This document shows positions 32,974-43,451 of a stretch of DNA of 64,000 nt, in pieces. The position numbers and the translations under genes were made by a program. This DNA comes from Oscheius onirici (lineage: Eukaryota; Nematoda; Chromadorea; Rhabditida; Rhabditidae): assembly GCA_932521025.1 (NCBI GenBank), contig OW051471.1, positions 5,084,001-5,148,000 on the forward strand, written 5' to 3'. Positions within the stretch are counted from its first letter, which is position 1, and every line of letters starts with the position of its first letter. The notes under the pieces are model-generated. The model was not told where the DNA came from, ran no database searches, and worked only from the letters and a program-made list of their open reading frames with translations.

Positions 32974-35952
32974 CTAGCAGTTGAAAGTGAGGTAAGGCAT
33001 GTGATGTCTCCAGTTAGTAGGGTGACCTCTCATATCCCAGCCAAGTAAACTGAGAGAAGACGAATCCGAAGAGAAGGCCGACTCTTGTGATCTTGACGGC
33101 TCGGAATGCAGTTCGACACTTCCATCACAACTTCTCATAGAGCCGTCCTTCTGAAGAAGAGTCTCTGTCTCAAAGTATGCACAAATGCTTACAGCTGTGC
33201 ATTTCGCCCTACAGTTTATTTTTCGGTCGTCTTCCAGTATCGAGATCTGTAGTCGAACACCCTGAGAATGTCTTGCAGGATTGGGTGCCTGTACGAAGAC
33301 GATGGTTGGATCGAAACTAGAAGCAGCTCGACGGACAGATGACGACCATTTCTCGTTATCCGACACAGCCTCTATCTAGATTTTATCGAAGAAGTAAATT
33401 CAGGAGATATCAAACCTGTAGATTGCGAGTATCCTTTCTGTTCACCACGACTCTGAACCAAACGTACTCTTCACGATCATCCAATGGCCGAAACCTTTCG
33501 GCTATGGTAGTAATCATGAGAGAGGTAGTCAGTTTTCTCGAGCAAGCAAACACCATATAGGGCATCGAAACTCCGAGTTGTCTTGGATGTTGGGACAAGT
33601 CGACGTCTAGAAATCGTCTAGAAGAGAAAGAATGGGTATAGGAGACTGGAGATGATGTTTCGACCCGATATCCGAGTGTCATCACAGGCTGACAAACCTG
33701 AACCACATTCTTCCTTATCACCCAAAAATATAAAACCTGGTACTTCTCGGAAGACGAATTAAAACAATGGGCCTGACAGTATCTTCCATTACCGTCTCTC
33801 GCCTCCAATGACACATTTCGCAGCATTCCGGCTCGAGGTTTAGGCAGCGAAAGATAGAGCACACCCTGAGATTTTTCTATTGCTGATTTCTAAAAGACTG
33901 TACCGGCAATTCAGGATACTTTGCGTTGGTCTCTTTGTAGTTTGTTCTGTTGGTTCCACTTGTAGTATCGAAGATAGTCACTTTGGCCAACTCAGATGTA
34001 ATGCCTTAATTCAATGCTATCTCTTATTGCATAGTATTGCAGTCTTACCGTTTCCTTGTGCGTCGAAGAGGACAGTCTTAGCCCAGACAGTATCCGTCGG
34101 AAAGTGATCGACTTCGTCACGTCTATTCCGCGAAGTGACTCTCGGAGGAGCTTGACATTTTCCCTTTTGACAGAGCGAATTGAGACAGATTGGCTGGCCA
34201 TCGAATCCTGTACAGTTGCCACCCAGTACAATCTTTATACAGATTTTGTTGTTTTCGTACATCTAGTCTTACCTTGCTTCGACATCGCCAAGCGGAAACA
34301 TCACACCACAAAAGAGGAGAATCACAATAGCTTTCAATAGGTGTACAGTGTCGAACAGCCTGATAGTCGTACCTAAACAGTTTTTATCGAGTTCTAGAAC
34401 CTGAAGACTAACCATTCATCCGTGTATTGATTACTCAGTCCGTCTCGGTTTTGAATCATGAAAGGTTTCATCTGGGCATCAAAGCTATGGAGAGCGTTGC
34501 AAGTGTTTGTGGCCCATTGAGTTTCTCTCTCCTCCCTCGTCTGCGATCGTCTTCGAAATTGTTCCCAAAGATAGTCGACAAACGCATGGTGCATGTAGAA
34601 CATAGGATCGTTTGGACTGACTCTGATCACGAACATGAATCCTCCGACCCAGACGTGACTTAAGCCGTGAATACTCTCGAAGGTCTTGTCGTGACAAAAA
34701 GTCAATTGACTGTAATTGCTTCTAGATATGATCCATTCCACATCGTTCGGACTCATCAGTCGGTCCTGTTCTCTTCCACCAGTCGATCTAATGGATCTTT
34801 CCTTTTATGAGAAAAATAGGAAAACCTGTAGAGTTTCTTGACCGGAATCTGACTCAGAGGCATGAGAACATTGGTGTCCCAGTCCTTGAAAGGACCCGTC
34901 TTCACGTAGCCGTTTCCATTGCCTAATAGTTCATCCGAAAAAAGGACTGAGTCAGCCGGGTCAGGTAGCCCTGAAGTTTCGGGTTAAGAAACCGGTAGTG
35001 TGGCCTTGGTAGCCACCCACGGTAGTCGGAACACCCGATGAGAAGCTGAAAGATGAAAAGACGAACCTTGGTCGAGAGTCGAGTCCCAATAGGGCAGGGT
35101 CACACTCGGTTCTTCCTGTTGCAGCGCAATCTCGAATTGTCGGAGAAACTCCCTATGCCACGGAAGGAAAGCACTTCCCCAATGAGCGCCTGAAAATAGA
35201 AAACTGAAAAACAGTCTTGGTTTCAAGCATAAGCTAGACAAGATCTTATCGTTTGCTACAGTTGGTCTCCGAACTGAAGAAGCAGACTGACCGGGAGCAC
35301 TGTCTGGATAATGGACGAGGGTATGAAGATCCCAAGCCGTGATGTTGTCAATCAGCCGAGATTTCAGTCGTTTCATAGCGTTGAACAGACGATCTCTTTC
35401 TTGTGGAGTCAGCATTCGAATCTCTTTCCTGATAGACTTTTCCGCTTCTCTTTTCTATATTTTTTTTGTTTTCATATAATCTAACCATACATACTCTTCG
35501 TCTTGCGTACTTGACACAGTTATCACGAGTACATGCTTCGACATTTTTGAGATACGTCCATTGAGCCACTGAAAGATTGCCATTGGTCATCGAATCCTGT
35601 TTCCTCGGAATGATGTCAGTCTCCTGTTCGTTTCTGACTAATCGAATGGTCGGAAAAGCATGCTCTGGCACCTGACCGACTTTTTGTAAGGGAAAAATGA
35701 TTGAGAACCAGTCTTTCTAAGGATTCCTTTTTCGAAATAAACAACGACAAACAAAAAGAAGACTTACTTGTGGTATTGGTCCACGTGTTGAGACTGTCTC
35801 TCTCCATCATCCAATGTTTCCGATGTTCACAAACAAAATCCATCTGTTGAGCAGAAAGAAAGCCATTGTCGGGAGGTTTTGCACAGTCGAAGGGCGTCAG
35901 ACGGGCAGTCGTGACGACTGCCAACGCCGCCAGGGGCACAAGCGACATGCGG
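32974..35952 (-). CDS. Secreted tyrosinase with duplicated C-terminal domain
   Basis: Type-3 copper oxidase acting on tyrosine/catechols, used in animals for cuticle, shell or pigment chemistry. It starts with a signal peptide ([15 protein letters not shown]) at 35952. The CuA site is seen in [18 protein letters not shown] and [13 protein letters not shown]; the CuB site in [11 protein letters not shown] and [21 protein letters not shown] Cys-rich linker ([19 protein letters not shown]) follows, then about 250-300 residues made of two related units: [19 protein letters not shown] ... RYCQAHC ... SMPYMVFAC and [19 protein letters not shown] ... INCRAKC ... HMPYLTFNC. Stop TAG at 32974. Many introns of about 40-50 nt. 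The class (secreted, alpha-type) follows from the signal peptide and absence of a membrane anchor. An acceptor-like cagtttag lies about 20 nt upstream of the ATG. Confidence 0.92.
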
Positions 35953-36587
35953 ACGACAAGGCGGTTCCTAAACTGTAGACTGATTAACGAGAGAAAACTG
36001 TTTGGCAATGATCCAATAGAAAACAGAAAGTGCGTAAGCATGGCGTGTTGTCCGGGCGGGTGTGGCGCAAGGCGTTTTTGGTGACCCGTCCTCTCTTCGG
36101 GAACGGGTTTGCTTGTCGGACCGAGAGCGCTTACAAAAAGCAAGAGAGGTCAGCTGCTTAGCTCGTTACTCAAAGAGCTTCTTCTCATATCCCTTCCGTC
36201 TAAAATAAGCGATTTCTAAAGGCAATCCTAGAGGTCGTGTCTTGCTCACACGGTGAAGAGCAGAGAGCTGAAAAAAGAAACTGATCTTCCTCTGAATCAA
36301 AGAAGAATTCGTCTTCGGCCTCTTCCGGATTCCATCATCATATTAGACGACACCAAACTGTGTCTCCACCAGTCCTTCGCAATAACTTGAAGTCTTTTTG
36401 TAAAGTTTTTAGCAGCTATCCTTTTACTTGTCAAATCCATTCTAACCAATTTGTGCTAATCTTGTCAAGAGTGTCTTTTGAAAAAAGGTCAAACATTTTC
36501 AAAGGTTTATCCGGGGATAAGTTTGACATGTTTAGGATAACACTAGCGAAATGGTGTCCGTCAGTCTGTGCATGACCGTGAACAATA
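35953..36587. other. Intergenic upstream of tyrosinase, no gene recognised
   Basis: Upstream DNA of the tyrosinase gene; its promoter should be here. A minus-strand frame continues upstream of the chosen start codon but begins without signal-peptide character. Confidence 0.45.
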
Positions 36588-36866
36588 TACTTGGGCAACT
36601 TAACTCGACTCGAGCCGAGTCGAGCTCGATTTGAGCCAAAAGTCGGCTCGACTCGAGCCGATTTTTAAAGGTTATTTGGCTCAACAAACGGGAAATAAAA
36701 AAAGAGTTTCTTCATTTCTTCGTATTTAAGCCGCGGAATTTGAAAAAAAAATTGAAAAAAAAAATCGACTCGACATAGCGAGCCTGCTCGACTCGACTCG
36801 GGTCGGTCCAGAACTCAACTCGAATCGGCTCTTGACTCGACTTTTCGACTCGACGCCCAAGTATAC
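36588..36866. mobile_element. MITE-like element with TCGAG/CTCGA array
   Basis: Ends read atatacttgggc at the left and the inverse gcccaagtatac at the right, giving short terminal inverted repeats. Inside, both sides are arrays of gagtcgag/ctcgactcga-type units that make the element largely self-complementary. No coding frame. Confidence 0.65.
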
Positions 36867-36994
36867 TGAACAAGTCAAACCAAGTAAGATTCCTACAGTT
36901 GGATGGCGGTAACATCATAAATTACTACCGAGCCAAAAAAAACTTGATGTCCTTATTGGAAATGGATACCAATCAACCGTCCGGCTCGGCGTAA

Positions 36995-37330
36995 GTGCAT
37001 TGTTTCGATGATTCCGGCGTGACAGTTTCCGAGGTTTTTGCAGCTGTTCACAGTCACACTGTCAATGTTAAAAACCCTCGAAAGTGCACTTTACAATCAC
37101 TTCTCTCCTGTTACTCACAGTTTGTATTTCCGCCTGTGCTAATTGGGCCGTTATCGACCAAAACAAGCCTTGTTGTGCAGGCGAGTCAGCGCAAATCCTT
37201 GTGGACTTCTTTGAATCAGTCGTATGCTGTGCGGAGAGAGCCGATCAAAACAGCCAAAGGACAAGAAAGTGCACCGCCTCTTTCTCTCTTCCTTCCTACA
37301 AACCGATTCCTGTTCGTTTCGATATATAGT
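36995..37330 (+). other. Possible small secreted Cys-rich peptide exon, or 5' region of the SDR gene
   Basis: A frame at 37084-37329 reads like a signal peptide (TITSLLLLTVCISACA) followed by CC pairs (KPCCAG, ESVVCCAE). It has no ATG: it opens at a GTG preceded by an in-frame stop. It could be an internal exon behind a tactcacag or tttttgcag acceptor. No partner exon is evident. Reported only because the composition is suggestive. Confidence 0.2.
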
Positions 37331-37440
37331 TCGATGGGTTTGGCCTTCCCGCCTGACCAAGAAAACCATGCGATACCTTCTTTCTCTCATATCACTTTCT
37401 CCTTATATATTTCTTCTCGAACTTTTCATAATTTTCAGAA

Positions 37441-38538
37441 ATGGCGGCTAAGAAAAGAGCACTGCTCACAGGTGGTTCCAGAGGAATAGGTCTGTTCGAA
37501 TTTATTCTGAGATCATTCTTAAAATAGGACAAGAGACAGTCGTGCAACTGATAGAAGAAGGGTTCGATGTAGTTATGTCAGTGAGAGCAGAGGAAGATGG
37601 ACACCGAGTTCGTGATCAGTTGGATGAGACCAAAAAGTCGAATCTCTCTTGGGTGCTACTACATTTGGACACAGTCAAAGACGTCCAACGTGATCTACCC
37701 GCTATCGTAGATCTTCATATTGCACGGTAGTTGCTTCCTCATTTAGAATCAACTTTTCAGTCCCTTTGACGTTGTGATTCTGAATTCTGGTGTCATGTTT
37801 CCATCACAAGAGACAAATTCCGTCAATATCGAACAGTGTTTTCAAGTAGGGTTCCGTTCGAACTCGATGTAACAGTTCGTTTTGAGGTGAACTACCTGGG
37901 ACACTTTATGCTCAGCTACGCCTTGATCAAGTCTCGTCCGATTGGCCATCACATTCGCTTTGTGGCTGTCGGTAGCATTCTACTAAAGTGAGTACGAGGA
38001 AACAGAGATTGTACTTGCAGATATGTTAATTGGATGAATCCGCCTCGAAGTAAAGAAGAAATGTCTCTCGAATACGGTCCGCGTGAGAATGTTGTATCCG
38101 GCTGGAAAGCATACGCCCTCTCCAAACTGGCCTTGTCTCAACTGTGTGTTGATCTGGACGAGCATACGAACACATCGGCAACTGTGGTCAACCCTGGCAA
38201 TTGCTCTACAACCAAAATCAGTTCTCGTCTTCCAAACTGGCAACGTTTCATCTTGAGATTATTCTTCAAAAACAGTCTCATCCCTGTGGTATCTGTATCC
38301 TTTCCCTGAAAGACTGAAGAAATTCAGAGCGAAGCAGCATCTCGGGTAGTCTACGGAGTTTTGAATCCTCTTCCCAAAAGTAGCGGCAACTGGTATCATG
38401 AGAACAAACCGATTCCTCTCCCAGCTCAAAGTAACGAGGTAAGAATAGGCTTTATGGGAACAACTATTTTAGAACCGGTTTCTGCTGTTCGAATACTCGG
38501 AAAAGACGATCGCCCGTATGCTCGACACAGTCCTCTGA
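37441..38538 (+). CDS. Short-chain dehydrogenase/reductase (retinol-dehydrogenase-like)
   Basis: NAD(P)-dependent oxidoreductase of the classical SDR superfamily. It starts MAAKKRALLTGGSRGIG two nt after ttttcag; TGGSRGIG is the cofactor-binding glycine motif. Then come VVILNSGVMFPSQ (NAG position, here NSG), CFQVNYLGHFMLSYAL, the catalytic Ser region FVAVGSI, the catalytic YALSK in WKAYALSKLALSQL, and VVNPGNC. The C-terminal part is typical of RDH/WWOX-like members (NWYHENKPIPLP) and, after a last intron of 35 nt, ends FLLFEYSEKTIARMLDTVL at TGA 38536-38538. The substrate cannot be told from sequence. The next gene starts 21 nt downstream on the same strand. Confidence 0.9.
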
Positions 38539-38559
38539 TCATTTTATCTCCAACTTGTA

Positions 38560-40153
38560 ATGAAAACATGTCCCGAGAGTCTGTTCAATAACGATCCGAA
38601 GCGAGCGGTAATCCGGCCAATGCGGGCCAGTAGATTTGTCGCGCAACTGCTCCTTCTAGTCGGTCTTGTCCACGTCAACTACATCATCTATTTCAACAGG
38701 TTCTTCCTCTATTTCATTCCTATTCATTTTTCAAGGAGAACGATCTACAAATGGTGGAACCCGCCAACTGATGAGAGACTTTTAATCAATCCAGTGGCAT
38801 ATGGCAGGGAATTCTGTGTTGCAATCAATGTCACCAGAAATAGAAAAACTTTCCGGGAAGATGGTCTCGAGCCAATAAGTCTGGCTGTCCACACCACCTC
38901 TCAATACATGAACTATGTTTTGGAACAGGTCCCCTCTCTTTTTTTGGGAATCAGATTTCTATAGGTGGCCTCATGGGACGGACCCATTTCCGTTGCCTTA
39001 TTCGTCGACCATCGATCTCAAAAATCTATAGATTTCCTGTATAATGTGTTCATTTGTGATCCAGTGTTTGCTCAAAAGGTTCGTTCAAATTAATTCAAAC
39101 ATGTAGTAAGTAGGTGTCTTTTCATGTTGTTTTCCGTCTCTCCCCCTTTAGTCAAGACTGCCCCAGCTTTAAAATAACTACAATTCCCTGCAAAAAATTC
39201 ACATACAAGTACAGTAAGTAGAGATTCTTATGTTTAATTTTTTTTGAAGTGAACAACTTTGTGAACCAGCTGGTTCCTCCCTTCGTCATCTATCCGATAA
39301 ACACCATGCGGAATGTGGCTCGACTCGGTGCTTCCAGTCATTTCCATCTTCTTTCGGACATCGAAATGATATTTTCGTTTGTTCATCAGACTCAAAGTTT
39401 TGATTTTGAGTGTTTAGAGATAAGTTTGCCTCATCGGCCAAGAAGCTGGCCAATGAGAAATTGTGTGAGAAGTGCCAAGCTGTTATCGTTGTCCGGCGAT
39501 TTGAACTCGACCAGAAGTTCAAGAAAGTACCAAAGACAGTTGACGAACTTAAAGAACATATAGACAACAAAACGTGAGAATACTTTCAAGTGGAATGCAT
39601 CATTTACAGAGCATTCGAGTACCATCACAAAATGTTCCCTGCTGGACACACCATCGCCGGTCTGTGGCACTGGTTCCGAATGTCCAAAGCCTTGGATTCT
39701 CCAAAACTCTGGGAAATTCCTTACAAGTCAGTCGTGTCCTTCCCCATCATTAGCCTTATATCTAGAGGCCCCGCCTGGGAACCGCAGCTCATTATGCATT
39801 CGTCTGCTCCTTTGAGCGAAGAGAATGTCGCAACTCGCTTTAGAGATCAACAAGTCTTGGTCAGTCGATCGATTGAAACGGAATTTCTTTTTAGGTTTAC
39901 GAGCTGTGTAGAGCCAATTTCAAGTTCTTTCTGGCTACACATTTGTTCAATGTTCATCGAGGAATCAAGGAGAAGGCCAGCTCTTTCGACAACGCCGTTT
40001 CAGCCCACCAGCAGAAATTGAAGTACAGGTGTGTTCACAAAGAAGTTTTCACTTTGTCATAAATTCTGGAGTTATAGGTTCCAACCATGGTATTTGAAGA
40101 GGATCAACGCCATATACAACGCAAGCAAAAAGTGTGGAAAGTTTGTCATGTGA
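38560..40153 (+). CDS. GT49-family glycosyltransferase (B4GAT1/LARGE/BGNT-like)
   Basis: Type II Golgi glycosyltransferase. After a short cytosolic part (start at 38560, or the in-frame ATG at 38620) there is one membrane anchor (RFVAQLLLLVGLVHVNYIIY). The GT49 core shows LEPISLAVHTTSQYMNYVL, VASWDGPISVALFVDH, YPINTMRNVARLGASSHF followed by LLSDIEMIF, where DIE is the DxD-like metal site. Later blocks are WEPQLIMHSSAPLSEENVAT and VHRGIKEKASSF. Introns of 35-45 nt. Stop TGA 40151-40153 overlaps the AATAAA signal. GT49 includes human B4GAT1, which builds the matriglycan primer on dystroglycan, and the nematode BGNT proteins; which activity this one has cannot be decided here. Confidence 0.85.
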
Positions 40154-40158
40154 ATAAA
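40153..40158 (+). terminator. Polyadenylation signal overlapping the GT49 stop codon
   Basis: The stop TGA and AATAAA share one base (tgaataaa), leaving an extremely short 3'UTR. Confidence 0.6.
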
Positions 40159-40303
40159 TTATTATTCTTCATACCCTGTGATTCAACATTTTTCTCTGGC
40201 TGACCAACAAAAAAAAGACAGTCCGTTGGGGTGATTATTGATCCGAGTACGGGATAAACTTTTATGTACAAGTGATGTGACCCGTGAATATTTAGCGAAA
40301 AGA

Positions 40304-41904
40304 TCATTTCTTGTGAGACGATCCAATGAACAGCACCTTTCGAAAGGCCGCTCGGAAATCTCTGAAATTGTTTTTCTAATCAACTGAAAAAGACTGATCT
40401 CGCCTGGAAAAGGCCGCATAAAGCAGAGGGTTGACGGCCGAGTTGGCGTAGCCGAGCCAGAAAGCCACGGTGAAGAGTTTGTCAGGTATACACAGAGGAA
40501 CTCGACAAATATCCCGAACCTACGTTTAGTGTATGAAACTGTTTTGATTAACGCGAACCTGAAGAATGTAGATGGAAAGAAAGGGGAACCAGCAAATGAT
40601 GAATGTGGCTACAACAATTCCAGTGGTTCGGGCAACTCGAATTTCCGTTCTCATAGAGAGTCGAGCAAACCGGATTCTGCTCTGTTTCTCCCTGGAAAAA
40701 TGATTTTGAACTACGAAACTACAATGACACGCGTTGAGAGCACTCGAAAAAACAACGATTCGTGCGAAAACGCTCTTGCCTGGGAATGAACAAGGGAAGT
40801 TCAAAAGGAACTCTTCTGTTACTGAAATAAAAAAAAATCTCTATAACTCGTCAGAACTTGTAAAAGACCTACCCAATGTGTGAAACCACGGCAGATTTTC
40901 GCTGTCCGCTGATGAGAGAAATCATGAGAACGTGCTGGAAGAAGGAGCGAAGAGGCGAGTCCGCTGATTCGAACGAAACCTTCTTCCCGGCAACCTTCTC
41001 CTCAGTTTTATCTCTTTTGGTCAAAGAAACTTCGGAGATCTTTTTGACTGTTCCTTTGAACTCGTACTTTTCCAGTTCCTAAATCGAATTGTTCTGGATC
41101 AACCCTTCACTTACTCGTCCTCTATGTACCCTCATCGTGTCTCCCGTAACATTGGGGACAGCCACACACTTAGATCGACTAGTCGAAAGAACTGTGCAGA
41201 AAATGGACACGTTCAGAAGAACCTAAAGAAGCGCGTTATACGAATTCGTGTGGGCATACCATAATGACTGCTGGACCAACAAAACTGGCCAAAGCACTGA
41301 AGATGACGTAAGAGTCGGGAAGATGCATGGGACTACATTCGACTTTCCGTTCGGCATTCATAGTCTCGAGGACGAAGAGAACAGAAGCCACTAGAAGAGA
41401 GACCAGCCAGACTCCTGCTACCAAACATCGAGTCACTCTATTTTCGTTTTTTGTCGAAAGAGTTTTAATTTTTAAAACCTGGTTGAAGATATCGACGGGT
41501 ATCTGATAGGCTGTTTGACAGCCATGTATCGGTCGAAAGAAATGGCCAGCAAGTTGTAGATCGATGCAGTGCTCAAAAAAACATCGACTGAGAGCCACAA
41601 AACGCATCCGAGTTCTCCGAAAAGCCATTCTTTACGGGCCTCCTGAAAAGGTTCTTCTTTCTCAAAATAGTCTGTTTGTCGGAAAGATTTGGCCAAACTG
41701 AATATTGATGAGCCAAACCTGAATAATAGCAAACGGGAGAATGAGGGTTCCGAGTAGCAGGTCACTTATTGTTAGACTCAGTACGAGAAAGTTTGTGGAA
41801 GTGTGAAGACTCGACTGGGTGATGAGCACGTAGAGAACGAAACAGTTGCCGCAGACAACTATGAGATTGACGAGTCCCAGACAGAGGGACACCGGGAATT
41901 CCAT
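40304..41904 (-). CDS. Aminergic (rhodopsin-family) G-protein-coupled receptor
   Basis: Seven-helix receptor, probably for a biogenic amine. The ATG at 41904 directly follows cttttcag and leaves only a few residues before TM1 (CLGLVNLIVVCGNCFVLYV). TM2 has LTISDLLLGTLILPF. TM3 has WLSVDVFLSTASIYNLLA with the amine-binding Asp, followed by FDRYMAV. TM5 is near SALASFVGPAVIM. A long basic third loop precedes TM6 (FIICWFPFLSIYIL) and TM7 (WLGYANSAVNPLLYAAF). The tail is joined by a GC-AG intron (40403-40362), giving SRDFRAAFRKVLF, the classical helix 8, then SSHKK and stop at 40304. Octopamine, tyramine, dopamine and serotonin receptors share these motifs, so the ligand is open. The N-terminus is unusually short, so an upstream exon is possible. 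Confidence 0.92.
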
Positions 41905-43451
41905 CTGAAAAGCAAAGAGTTGAGGAACAGAGAACACTTGAACATTTGAGAGACGCAGCCTATTAAGGTGTAAGAGCTTCGTAGTTAGTCTATGATGTAG
42001 GAGAATCAGAAATCAAAATGTGGTTGATGAAGCGGAAAGGAGAGCTAACTAGAAGTGATAGGAGTAAACTGACGGACTTGTATGTATGTAGGAGGATAAA
42101 CTTATTAGGACGGCAAGTTTATCCTGTTCGAACAGATTGTTCTATTGTGAGATTTCTGAGAAGGAAGTATGAAAACATAACTAATCAAATATGCGACATG
42201 GCTAAAGGAACATCTTCTGTTTTGCTAGTTAATAAGAAAACCAAGAAAATGACCTGTTAGGCTCATCGAAAAAAGAGAATGACACGTGAGTGCAAAGAAG
42301 AAGAACAGTAACCTCGGGCAACGAGGAAGAGGTCTTTGCTCGAATCTGGAGCAGGGAACAGACCCTCATTAGGTTCGTCAACCCCCAGATAAGATTTTGT
42401 TTCCGGACACCTGGTAAAAACATATTTTGTGCTAGGGGGAATAAGTCAACTAAAGAGAGAGGGAATACGGCTTGTTCCTTTCATTCTGAGCGTCTCTCCA
42501 AGAAATTCGGAAATATTCATTTCCCCCGCAGAGATACTATGGGACTATGGGAGTGTGGATGGAGCGGAAGGTGTTCAAGTTCGTCTCTCTTTTGATTCGA
42601 CTCAAGCTGAGGAAAATCGTCATAAAAAGACAAACAACATTCTGAGAAAAGAAACGACTAAAGATAGTAAATTGTCCCACTTAGGACTGAGATGGAGAGT
42701 GCGGGAGAGAGCTTCCTCCTCGTCGAAGAACATATCCAATTCCTCGTCTCTTTGAGCGTAGTCGGTGCAAGAGTAATTGCGCAAAACGAGAAGGACTCTC
42801 CGAGGTTTACTTCGAGCGAGACAATTGACTTCCGGGTCGTTGTCTCTCGTCCGTCAACTTCCCGGACAAGTATTTCCTCTCAGGAGACAATGGACGGAAC
42901 ACGGAATAAAATCAGAAAGCTTCGTTCAATTGGAACAGCAGGAGCGAATTGTCTCAACTGGACTCGTCAAATGCCGTACGACAGCCGCCAAAACGTTACT
43001 TCAGATATCCTTTTTGTCAAGATCACATCTGCTGGAGAAACAAATCATAAATGGACGATGAAGTGGCACTATCGTGATATTACGGGGACAGTGTTCAGAA
43101 GGGAGAGCTTGGCGTGAGATGGGACAGACTATTTCTGTCGTGAGAGATCGCTGTTCTTGTTCATTTCTAGAGCTGTTGAGCTGTTCAAATGAGCAAGTAT
43201 GAAGGTTACTGAAGAGCTCGAAAAACACGCGACCGCTCTTCAAAACTACAACAAAACAACTGGATGTCCGAAGGACTGGCAATGAGGACAGGCGGGGGCA
43301 AAGATTCTAAATGTGATTTGGCGGGAGCTTGAAATATGCTGAACATTGCGTTTTCATCCGATGGAATATTCATTCCGCAGTACGAGTCAGCTTTAATTAA
43401 AAGATGATTTGTCGTCGCGAAACTCGACTCTCATTAGACATCATCACCGGT
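41905..43451. promoter_or_regulatory. 1.5-kb intergenic region upstream of the GPCR
   Basis: Lies between the GPCR 5' end and the DLG5 3' end, both on the minus strand, and should contain the receptor's promoter. Several frames of up to 140 codons (for example 42692-43117 plus) show no family motif and no splice pattern. No repeat was recognised. Confidence 0.45.

Noticed and set aside
35953-36143. Upstream extension of the tyrosinase to a Met near 36143
   Set aside because: The internal Met at 35952 begins a clear signal peptide and lies downstream of an acceptor-like site; the extension would bury it.
36995-37489. 164-codon plus-strand frame before the SDR gene
   Set aside because: Opens with GTG, not ATG, and overlaps the SDR start in another frame; no domain seen.
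42290-43117. Overlapping plus-strand frames of 100-140 codons upstream of the GPCR
   Set aside because: No recognisable domain, no consistent frame across acceptor/donor pairs; more likely regulatory or spacer DNA.
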